Below are positions 55,771 through 64,000 of a stretch of DNA of 64,000 bases, piece after piece. The notes under the pieces were generated by a model. That model saw only the letters and a list, made by a program, of their open reading frames with translations. It did no database searches and was not told the DNA's origin. Numbering within the stretch: the first letter of the stretch is position 1; the number at the start of each line of letters is the position of its first letter. Both the position numbers and the translations under genes were made by a program. Origin of the DNA: Stomoxys calcitrans (Eukaryota; Arthropoda; Insecta; Diptera; Muscidae); contig NC_081555.1 in the NCBI RefSeq assembly GCF_963082655.1, positions 92,643,819 through 92,707,818 on the forward strand. Direction: 5' to 3'.

Positions 55771-56525
55771 TGATCGGTATATATGTATATCTGGTTTAGG
55801 GGAGTTTTTCTGGATGAGCCGTCCGAACCAGCTATGCAGAAAGGCCGAAAGGGTCTTGAATATGGCATATGACTGGGCTAGACCCAGAGTTCTCAATGTT
55901 AGCCCAGAGATGACTGAAATATGCCTGTTCACGAGGAAGACGAAGGTGGGCCAATTTAACGCAACACATTTCCTCAATAAGACGATTTCGATATCTGACA
56001 AGGTCAAATACTTAGGTGTGATCTTGGACAGGAAACTGAAGTGGAAGTGTCACATTCAGGAGCGTACTGAGAAGGCTCACAGCTGTTGGGCACTATGTAG
56101 ACGGGCCGTAGGCTCGAAATGGGGCCTGAATCCTAGGACAGTCCACTGGCTCTACAGGAGCGTGATTAGACCAATACTTACTTACGCCTCAGTAGTTTCG
56201 TAGACTGCTATGGAGAATAAGTGCAACTTAAGGACCATACAACAGGTTCAGAGAACAAGCGGAGTCCACGAGGACACTGGAGACTATTCTTCTGACCCTT
56301 TTACATACAGATTAAGTGTGAGGCAGCCACTGCGGCTATGATACTTAAGGCGATTGGAGAATGGATTGAGAATGGGGGGCAGCTCATGCCATCGCGGTTA
56401 AATCGAGGCGACGAAACCTGGAAGGAATTGAAGAAGTTTCCGATGGGATACCTAAGATGAGCCTTGAGGTCGAGTGCGAGGCACCGCTGCTAGCGGCACA
56501 GTTTTGGATTGACGGGTACCTAGTA
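55771..56525 (+). mobile_element. LOA-A fragment (RT thumb region)
   Basis: A few bases of type-2 repeat to about 55811, then coding that matches 52300-52980 of LOA-A: YDWARPRVLNVSPEMTEICL, KYLGVILDRKLKWKCHIQER, SVIRPILTYASVV, then frameshifted sequence to about 56525. Both ends are truncated, so there is no YADD and no RNase H. It covers a portion that is partly deleted in the copy at 51346, so it helps define the family. Confidence 0.82.
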
Positions 56526-58266
56526 TTGCCATCTGGTTTAGGTCCCAAAAAAGGCGCATTTACTATCCCATGTTGCCGAAATTTGGGACAGTGAGTTAAC
56601 TAAGGACCCTCGACATTTTTCTGCGATATGTTATAGATCGGACCAGACTTAGATATAGCTGCCATAACGAACGATCTCTAGATTGGATCTCTAGTTTTGG
56701 GCCCATAAAAAGCGCATTTAAAATCCGATGTCGCCGAATTTTGTGACAGAGAGTTGAAATAGGCCCCTCGATATCGTTCTACGATATGGCCCAGATCGGT
56801 TTAGATTTGGATATAGCTTCCATATAGACTGATGTCTCGATATAAGGTTTTGACCCCATAAAAGACGCATTTATTGTCGCATGTCGTCGAAATTTAAGAC
56901 AGTGAGTTGTGTTAAGCCCTTCGATAACTTTCTGCAATTTGGTTCAGATTGGTCCAGATTTTGATATAGCTGCCATAGAGACTGATCTCTCGATTTAAGG
57001 ATTTAGCCCCATAAAATGCGCATTTTTTTTATTATTTCGGAGAAATTTGGGACTGTGAGTTGCGTAAGGCTCTTAGACAACTTTCTGCAATTTGGCCCAG
57101 ACCGGTTTACATCTGATATAGCTGCCATATAGACCGATCCCTCGATTTGAGGTTTTGGTCCCATAAAAGGCGCATTTAGTAACCGATTTTACCGAAATTT
57201 GAGAGAGTGAGTTGCGTTGGGACCTTCGACATCCTTCTTCAATTTGGCCTAGATCGATTCAGATTTGGATATAGTTGCCATATAGACCGATCCCTCGTTT
57301 TGAGGTTTTGGTCCCACTAAAGGCGCATTTATTGCCCGATTTTGCCAAAATTTGAGAGAGTGCGTTGTCTTGGGGCCTTCGACATCCTTCTTCAATTTGG
57401 CCTAGATCGGTTCAGATTTGGATATAGCTGCCATACAGACCGATCTTTCGATTTATGGTTTTGAGCCCATAAAAGGCGTATTTAAAATCCGATGTCGCCG
57501 AATTTTGTGACAGAGAGTTGAAATAGGCCCCTCGATATCGTTCTACGATATGGCCCAGATCGGTTTAGATTTGGATATAGCTGCCATATAGACTGATCTC
57601 TCGATATAAGGTTTTGACCCCATAAAAGGCGCATTTATTGTCGCAAGTCGTCGAAATTTAAGACAGTGAGTTGTATTAGGCCCCTCGATATCGTTTTGCG
57701 ATATGGCCCAGATCGGTTTAGATTTGGATATAGCTGCCATATAGACTGATCTCTCGATATAAGGTTTTGACCCCATAAAAGACGCATTTATTGTCGCATG
57801 TCGTCGAAATTTAAGACAGTGAGTTAGACAACTTTCTGCAATTTGGCTCAGATCGGCTTGGATTTGGATGTAGCTGCCACACAGACCGATCTCTCGATTT
57901 AAGGTTTTGGCCCCCTAAAAGGCGCATTTATAATTCGATTAAGTTCAAATTTGACACAGTGACTTATGTAAGGCTTTTCAACATCCGTGTCATATATGGT
58001 TCAGATCGGTCTATATTTGGAAATAGCTACCAATAAGTCCAATATTTTTTTCCACAATTCCACAAAATTGAACAATGATTTGCTCTTTTTAGACCACACT
58101 ATGTCCGTGCCGAATTTGGTCCAAATCGGACCATATTTCGATAAAACTGCTATGGAGGCATAAATTATGCATTTTGCACCGGACGAAAGGTGGTTTACAT
58201 AAAGACCCGAGGTGGTGGGTATTTAAAGTTCGGCCCGGCCGAACTTAACGCCTTTTTACGTGCTTA
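56526..58266 (-). mobile_element. Type-1 tandem-repeat element, reverse, with palindrome end
   Basis: Ten or so units in reverse orientation (CCATATAGACCGATCTCTCG, AAAAGGCGCATTTA, GACAGTGAGTTG). It ends with GACGAAAGGTGGTTTACATA, CCGAGGTGGTGGGTAT, AAGTTCGGCCCGGCCGAACT and GCCTTTTTACGTGCTT, the inverse of the left end. Parts of the array are near-identical duplicates (see repeat at 56753-57830). Open frames are repeat artefacts. Confidence 0.82.
56753..57830. repeat. Higher-order duplication in the type-1 array
   Basis: CCTCGATATCGTTCTACGAT begins near 56768 and again near 57530 (about 761 bp apart), with a close variant near 57686 (156 bp on). The following ~120 bases are almost the same in all three, including TTATTGTCGCATGTCGTCGA. 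Other units in the block are much more divergent. Confidence 0.8.
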
Positions 58267-59110
58267 TGTAAATAATGTTTTGAACTTGTATCACGTACAA
58301 AGTGGTATTAGATTAGGAGGAATCGAAAAAACACCCCTATGGCAATCCGAAAATCGTAAGCATGTGAAAATGAGAATATTAACCTGCGTATGTGCAGGCG
58401 AAAAATTGAATTCAACGTACACAAACCGAAAGAGATTCGGTTTGTGTACGTTGAATCCAGGTCCAGGGATGGGACTATCGATCCTATCGCTACATTGATT
58501 TCTACAGAAAATTTTAGTTAAAAATGTTCACTTCTATAGGAAATTTTTGTCAAAATTTCACGTCTATAGAAAATTTAGTCAAAATGTCACTCCTATAGGA
58601 AATTCTATAAGAATTTCATTTTTATGGTAAGTTATAGTAAATTTACTTTTCAAAACATTCTTGAGCTTCCCTAATGTAGTTATTGCATTCTCATTCATTA
58701 TCATTGATATCCCATTTTGCAGACCATTGTTTGGTTTTGAATAGGCAAAATAAATAAATTTATTTTAATTTCTTTTTTGTGAATTATGCAAAGTTTTGCA
58801 TTTAGATTTAATTTACAACATAATAAATCATTAGATTAATACCTGTCCATGTTGTCTGTTATGTCTGGCTACATTCATTTAATTTTAATGTCTGCATAAT
58901 CCTTATTTATTATTTATTTTATGTCTGTATTTACCTAACAACTAAAAATAACAGAAAAAAAAGCCATGACAATTGAAATTCAATGTTTATGTTTGGCCAG
59001 ACGGCAATAATTCCGACACTATTAAATGCCTGAGTAGAGATAAACCATAAGCATGTTTATGGCATATGTGGTCCACAAGACAAAAAGGATATCCTATAGT
59101 TGAGGTATGA
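58267..59110. other. Unique stretch with a perfect 21 bp hairpin and degenerate AT motif
   Basis: Contains the hairpin at 58410-58456 and, at 58500-58640, degenerate units of TTTCTATAGGAAATTTTTGTCA type. Otherwise no TE or gene recognised. Confidence 0.5.
58410..58456. repeat. Perfect 21 bp inverted repeat with 5-base loop
   Basis: Arms 58410-58430 and 58436-58456 are exact complements around loop AGAGA; the stem contains CGTACACAAACCG. It is not part of any repeat family seen in the window. It is too short for a usual miRNA precursor. It could be a snap-back duplication or a termination-like hairpin of an unknown element. Confidence 0.95.
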
Positions 59111-60568
59111 AAGCTAAATCAACATATTTTTGTATTTAAACCAAATACATATACGACACGGATGTGTCAAATTTCACCGAAATAGGATAATAAATGTGCC
59201 TTTTAAGGGGCTAAAACCATACATCGAGAGATCGCTATATATGGCACCTACATCCAAATCTGGACCGATCGGAACCATATTGAAGAAGGATATCGAAGGG
59301 CCTAACACAACTTACAATACATGCGCCTTTTATGGCCCCAAGATCCTAAATCGAGAGATCGGTCTATATGGCAGCTATATCCAAATCAGGACCGATCTGG
59401 GCCAAATTCAAGAAGGATGTTGAAGGGCCTAACACAACTCACTGTTCCCAATTTCGGCGAATTCGGACAATAAATGTGCCTTTTATGGATCTAAAACCTT
59501 AAATCGAGAGATCGGCCTATATGGCAGCTATATACAAATCTGAACCGATCAGGGCCAAATTAAAAGAAGATATCGACGGGGCCAAGACAACTCACTGTCC
59601 CAAATTTCAGCAAAATCGGAAAATAAATGTGGCTTTTATGGGCCTAAGACCCTAAATCGGATGATCGGTCTATATGACAGCTTTATCCAAATATGAACCG
59701 ATCTGAGTCGAATTGACGAAAGATTTCGAATAGGCATAATACAACCCACTGTCCCAAATTTCAGCAAAATCGGATAATAAATGCGCCTTTTATGGGCCCA
59801 AGACCCTAAATCGAGAGATCGGTCTATATGGCAGCTATATCCCAATTAGTACCGAACTGAGCCAAATTGAAGATGAATGTCGAAGGACCTTTACACAACT
59901 CAATGTCCCAAATTATGGTTAGATCGGAAAATAAATGCGCCTTTTATGGGCCCAAGACCTTAAATCGAGTGATCGGTTTATATGGCAGCTCTATCCAAAT
60001 CTGGACCGATCGGGGCCAAATTGAAGAAGGATGGCCATCAGACTAACACAACTCATTGTACCAAATTTTGGCGACATCAGACAATAAATGCGTCTTTTAT
60101 GGGCCCAACACCTTAAATCGAGAGATCGGTCTTTAAGGCACCTATATCCAAATCTGGACCGATCTGGGCCAAATTGACGAAGGATGTCGAAGGGCCTAAC
60201 ACAACTCACTGTCCCAAATTTCAGCATAATTGGATAATAAATGTGGCTTTTATAGGCCTAAGAGGCTAATTTGGCGGATCGGTCTATATGGGGGCTATAT
60301 GAAGATATAGTCCGATATAGCCCATTTTCAAATTTAACCTGCTTATGGACCAAAAAAGAGTCTGTGCAAAGTTTCAGCTCAATATCTCTATATTTAATGA
60401 CTGTAGCGTGATTTCAACAGACAGACGTATGGACATGGCTAGATCTCCTTAGATTTTTACGCTGATCAAGAATATATATACCTAAAGGGTCGGAAATGGA
60501 TATCTCGATGTGTTGCAAACGGAATGACAAAATGTATTTGCCCTTATCCTTCGGTGGTGGGTATAAAA
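59111..60568 (+). repeat. Type-1 tandem-repeat element, right end intact
   Basis: About eight units with ATCGAGAGATCGGTCTATAT, CAACTCACTGTCCCAAATTT and AATAAATGTGCCTTTTATG. The tail has CAGACAGACGTATGGACATG, GGAAATGGATATCTCGATGT and ends CCTTCGGTGGTGGGTATAAA. The left palindrome end is missing or strongly diverged. Non-coding. Confidence 0.8.
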
Positions 60569-60589
60569 ATGCATTAAAATCTAATTTGG

Positions 60590-61610
60590 GCAAATGTTAG
60601 TAAAGTATTTTTTGTTCATTATACAGAACATCTCAGAACAGAAGGGAACTTCTATTCCTCTACTTTGGAATATAGCCACCAACTTTCTTCCAGACACAAT
60701 AATATATTTGTTATTGTGTCTGGAAGAAAATGGTGTAAAAGTAGTCGCGTATGCTGATGATGTGGCAATTGCGGTTAGGGGAAAGTTTCCCAGCACTCTA
60801 AGAGATATACTTCAGGAAGCTCTACGTGGGCAGCTGAGTTGGCAACCGAAAGTGATCTTCGAGTAAATCCGTGCATGTCAGAAGTAGTTCTTTTCTGCAG
60901 GTGATCCAAGTTGCCTACAGTGGGACCTGTCTCCTTGGGAGGAGAGAATGTTCCATTTACAGAAAGTGCAAAATACCTGGGTGTTTTGTTGGACAGAAAA
61001 TTGAACTTCAAATCCAAGATTTTGGAAAGAGCAAAAAAGGCAACTCTTGCCCTGTACACCAGCAAGAGGGCCATTGGCAAAAGTTATATACTGCAGTTGT
61101 CAGACCTATAATGCTATATGGTGTTGTGGTCTGGTGAACGGCGCTTCAAAAATCCACCCACTGCTCAATACTTAACCGGATCCAAGGGATGGCTTGTTTG
61201 TACATCACAGCCGCACTGAGGACGACACCATCTGATGCACTGAGTTTAATGCTACACCTAATGCCTCTGAACATTGTGGCTAGACAAATTGCAGCGACCA
61301 CTGCCGTGAGGTCAAAGGAGCTTTCTTTTTGGTCGTATGGCGGCTACGGACAGTGTTATCCGTGCTACAATGCCCGATGTTTCAGGCAGTGTTGGTTGCA
61401 CCCTACAGCTTTTTGATAAAAAGTACTGTACCACTATTCCTGATGGAACCGATTGGAACTACGATATCCCTGGTAACAGAAGTTACATAGACTTCTATAC
61501 GGATGGCTCAAACTAAACCAATAGGTGGGCTTTGGGGTGTACTCTAAAAATCTAGAAGAAGCAGATATCCTTGCAATTAAGGAAGTGGTGAAATGTTAAA
61601 AAATCGAATC
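60590..61610 (+). mobile_element. R1/LOA-like family C: RT palm, thumb and start of RNase H
   Basis: Forward fragment of a LINE ORF2: GVKVVAYADDVAIAVRGKFP (about 60735; the AYADD catalytic box is intact), KYLGVLLDRKLNFKSKILER (about 60970), the thumb region ITAALRTTPSDALSLMLHLM (about 61205), and the RNase H start FYTDGSN (about 61495), then stops. Frameshifts separate the pieces. The 5' RT half is missing. A 19 bp snap-back duplication lies just before the YADD segment. The style matches RNase H-bearing R1/LOA/I LINEs. Confidence 0.78.
60684..60729. repeat. 19 bp perfect inverted duplication in the family C RT
   Basis: Arms 60684-60702 and 60711-60729 are exact complements around loop TATATTTG. 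In the encoded RT the normal LLWNIA...LEENGVKVV order is interrupted by about 15 extra residues, so one arm is an added inverted copy. Confidence 0.92.
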
Positions 61611-61629
61611 CGAAAAAAGTTTTCAATCC

Positions 61630-62845
61630 TTTTGGATTGGGCTAGAAATGGACTCCAAAGACTCAACATCTGGGGTGGTGGCGTCAGACCGTAGCGTGTT
61701 GTCCTTCACTCCTATAGCTGTGGGTGCCTTGGCACTACATGTCGAGGGTAATGTCAGACTATTTAATGAGGAAGAGACGGATAAACCAGAGGAATGCACA
61801 GTTCGTCGCCAGCCTTTAAGTAAAGATGGTATTCCTGACTCGGATTCAGACAGCGACAGTGTCAATGAAACAGTCATCGCAGCCATGAGGGCATCGGGAT
61901 GACAGCAGAAGTGGGCGATGGCCTTGCTAAGCTCACAAACAGACCGAGAAAGCGATCCAGTGCTCGACGAAGGAGACAGAGGAGTATGTAGCGGCAGCGT
62001 AATCGCGCAAAAGTGCAGGATGCTGGAAGGGATAGAACTGACATTCTAGGCACTTCTACGGAAGCTGGAAAACGAATCAGATCTCCCGAAGAGCATAACA
62101 CTGCTAAAATACTGAAGAAGAAAAAGAGTTCCCCGCTTTCAAGTACTCTGGGAAAACCAAGCCAGCCATCCCGCAACGGAGACTCCAGACAGTGTCCTGC
62201 GGAGGTAGACAAAGTTGGAACATGAACGAAGGAAGCGCGCACGGCCCCTGAGAGGAGGACTGTGACTTCCAAAAGGAGGTCACAGCCATCATGGAAGGGG
62301 AAGAAGGTCGCTGAGAATGGTAAGGAGCCGCCCTCTTACGTCAGAATGGCAAGGAAGCACAACAGAGATGAGCTGACTTATGCAGTCATCAATATCGGCT
62401 GTGCATCCGGTAGGATTCCACCAGATCATCGGTCTCAAGTGGAGGATCTGGTTACAGATCGGATTTTTGAACATGTGTGGGTCCACCTATACAAATGATG
62501 AGCTGCGAGTTTGGAGGGGACATCTTTACGCTGCGTTTTGCATCGGCGGAATGTATTGATGCTGTCAAAGAGCTCGTCAGAGGTATTCACGCTCCCTGGG
62601 AGGGCGCAAAGATCAACCTGGTGAGAAAGATGGATATCCCCCAGCTCACAAAGGCTACGGTCTACATCAAGGGATAGGCAGTAAATTTGCGACGGAACGC
62701 ATGTCGGGATTCTTGGGCAAGCAAATAGAAGGTTTGATCGCAAAGAAATGGGAGGTCTTCTACAGAGAGGAGAAGGAGGAAGGAACTCTCTTTGTGGTTG
62801 CCATTGATCAAGTCTTCGTGACAAGTTTGGCTAAAACTTAAGGCA
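61630..62845 (+). pseudogene. LINE ORF1 with DUF4780-like domain (family C), broken
   Basis: Starts MDSKDSTSGVVASDRSVLSF at 61648. An acidic, Ser/Asp-rich N-terminal stretch (SDSDSDSVNETV) and a basic middle part (KRIRSPEEHNTAKILKKKKS) follow. The last third reads LTYAVINIGCASGRIPPDHR, MSCEFGGDIFTLRFASAECI, APWEGAKINLVRKMDIPQLT and GTLFVVAIDQVFVTSLAKT. This pattern (WEGA..., IP...KAT, GT-L-hydrophobic-D...) fits the DUF4780 domain found in ORF1 of insect RNase H-bearing LINEs, where ORF1 is thought to bind element RNA. At least four frameshifts. It lies downstream of RT coding, the wrong order for one element. Confidence 0.65.
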
Positions 62846-63129
62846 TGGCACACTACGGGAGCAAAGCTGTCATTTTCAAGAATGGGAAGACTAGGATAGG
62901 CAGAAATTCACGGCATCTCTCAATATTGAAAAGACTAGGAGAAGCAATGATCCTAATACTAAAATATCAGGTAGTGAAGTGGCGAGAGACCCAACACAGC
63001 CTAATAAACAGGAACCCGATGACTGACAGGAACCAAGGACTTAAAGATTCGGAATGCTGGGATAGGTAATGATCCTAATATTGGAACATTAGGCAGCGCA
63101 GCTACAGGAGACTCAATGCAACCCAACTA
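62846..63129 (+). other. Probable remainder of family C LINE, unassigned
   Basis: Sits between ORF1 and the 3' end of what seems one or two LINE copies. Short direct repeats such as GGAACCCGATGACTGACAGG-like words and GATCCTAATA (62950, 63069) suggest local duplication. I recognise no domain. Confidence 0.35.
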
Positions 63130-63640
63130 TCACCTACTTCGAAGAAGCCCATTTACTTAAGATTTGGAAAGCTGAGATAGGCAAAGATCATAGTGTTGGA
63201 ATATCAGGAGAACAGGGATTGGAAACCCAATAAAGCGTAACGAACAGGGACCCGTCTAGAGTAGGCAAAGAAGACTAGACTAGACAAACAGTGGTGAGAC
63301 AGGGGACGGTGGATCATACCTGTCATCATTTTACTGCCTTTCGACTCTCCGACACCGCCACCCACGTCGGAGAACATCGATGAAGAAGAGACTATAGAAT
63401 ACCTTCTGTGTGTGTGTCCCGCACTAGCAGTCAAAAGGAGTTCCACTTAAGGTTGTCATTTCTTTGAGAACCTGTCTGATTTAACGGATATGAACATTCG
63501 CAAGTTCCTGGGCTTTTTTAAAGCGATCTGGATGGTTCAGCGGTAGAAACTAGAAGGCATCTTCCTTCTTCTGTTCCTGTGGTATCACAGTGAATGAAAA
63601 CGTCTTAGTGGGTCTGAGGGCAGATTGCCACTAAAACCTA
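63130..63640 (+). mobile_element. R1/LOA-like family C 3' end
   Basis: Coding for EETIEYLLCVCPALAVKRSS (about 63390), part of a Cys-containing C-terminal motif, then DMNIRKFLGFFKRSGWF and stop. The 3' UTR (CTAGAAGGCATCTTCCTTCT, CCTGTGGTATCACAGTG) matches the 3' end at 38140-38262. The middle of ORF2 is missing between the ORF1 remnant and this segment. Confidence 0.7.
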
Positions 63641-64000
63641 TTTTTCATTACAGGCACCCCTGTAATGGAATGTTCATGGGAAATTAAGTTTAGTAGTATT
63701 ATAGAAGTGGGCAAGTATTACTGACTTTGGCAAGATGTATCATATCAGACAGCATCACATTTCATTCAATCAAAGTAAAGAACACTCACAAACATTCTTT
63801 GGCATCAGCTATATTTCAGGAAGATTCACAACAACTTTTCCCTACCAAATGGTAAAGCCATAAAAAATGGTACCTTATTTGCTATAACTTTTCAAAAAGC
63901 ACATACTTCATGCTTGTTTGTTTTTGTCTTTTTTTGTTGGTTACTCTTTGCTGGTAAAGCTCTTCAAATCCAACTTCTTTTATACCATTGATGCTGTTAT
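63641..64000. other. Short SINE-tail scrap, then unique AT-rich DNA
   Basis: Positions 63655-63684 (CACCCCTGTAATGGAATGTTCATGGG) resemble the last bases of the SINE. The remainder to the window end shows no recognised element or gene. Confidence 0.4.

Noticed and set aside
57543..57776. Minus-strand repeated peptide frame (MGSKPYIERSVYMAAISKSK)
   Set aside because: Reading of duplicated type-1 units; shared by non-coding arrays all over the window.
1..64000. LTR retrotransposons, retroviral-like gag/pol/env or endogenous viral sequence
   Set aside because: No long terminal repeats, integrase, protease or envelope motifs were found; all RT sequences are of LINE type.

Overview
This window is non-coding, repeat-dominated DNA from a higher fly (Brachycera; most like the muscid/calliphorid blow-fly and house-fly group). 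The reasons are the AT-rich background, the TE types present (RTE, Jockey and LOA/R1-like LINEs, mariner-type MITE), a tRNA-derived SINE, and huge arrays of ~150 bp repeats carrying motifs such as TATATGGCAGCTATAT. The organism assignment is inference. There are no bacterial genes, operons, CRISPR arrays or rRNA genes, and no complete host gene is visible.

Layout. 1-1.95 kb: LOA-like LINE (minus) split by a SINE. 3.1-5.5 kb: composite repeat block with a mariner MITE. 5.8-8.5 kb: Jockey-like LINE (minus) split by a SINE. 9.9-16.7 kb: a heavily self-duplicated second LOA-like LINE interrupted by a tandem-repeat element. 18-21.2 kb: 'type-2' and 'type-3' repeat blocks with a SINE. 21.2-22.8 kb: RTE LINE (plus). 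24.4-27.6 kb: composite tandem-repeat element. 28.8-33.0 kb: near full-length RTE (minus) carrying a Jockey insertion and a SINE. 34.6-37.3 kb: two tandem-repeat elements joined head to tail. 37.3-38.3 kb: fragments of a Tc1/mariner-like transposase and of two LINEs. 39.4-40.8 kb: type-3 element. 40.8-43.7 kb: 5'-truncated LINE with an uninterrupted 874-codon reverse-transcriptase frame, the best preserved reading frame here. 45.0-46.0 kb: element with ~105 bp inverted ends. 47.2-50.2 kb: type-3 blocks and a SINE/LOA-B unit. 51.0-56.5 kb: SINE/LOA-A unit, a second SINE and a LOA-A fragment. 56.5-60.6 kb: type-1 arrays in both orientations. 60.6-63.6 kb: scrambled R1/LOA-like LINE with a DUF4780-type ORF1.

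Between these blocks lie ~0.7-1.5 kb islands without recognisable repeats, which look like host intron or intergenic DNA. In two of them, about 43 kb apart and both on the minus strand, a strong polypyrimidine-AG acceptor directly abuts a regenerated 5' splice site (GTATGT or GTGAGT), followed 33 or 48 nt later by a second donor. This is the architecture of recursive splice sites with small RS-exons, and I consider it the most interesting host signal. It suggests the window may lie in one very long minus-strand intron.

Other points of interest: two cases where a complete SINE 3' end is fused in the same orientation to a 5'-truncated LINE (the template-jump pattern); three near-perfect snap-back hairpins; a repeat superfamily defined by a GC-rich palindrome and subterminal inverted repeats, with one clean no-duplication insertion; and telomere-like AACCT tails on LINE 3' ends. 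All boundaries were read by eye and can be off by a few to tens of bases.
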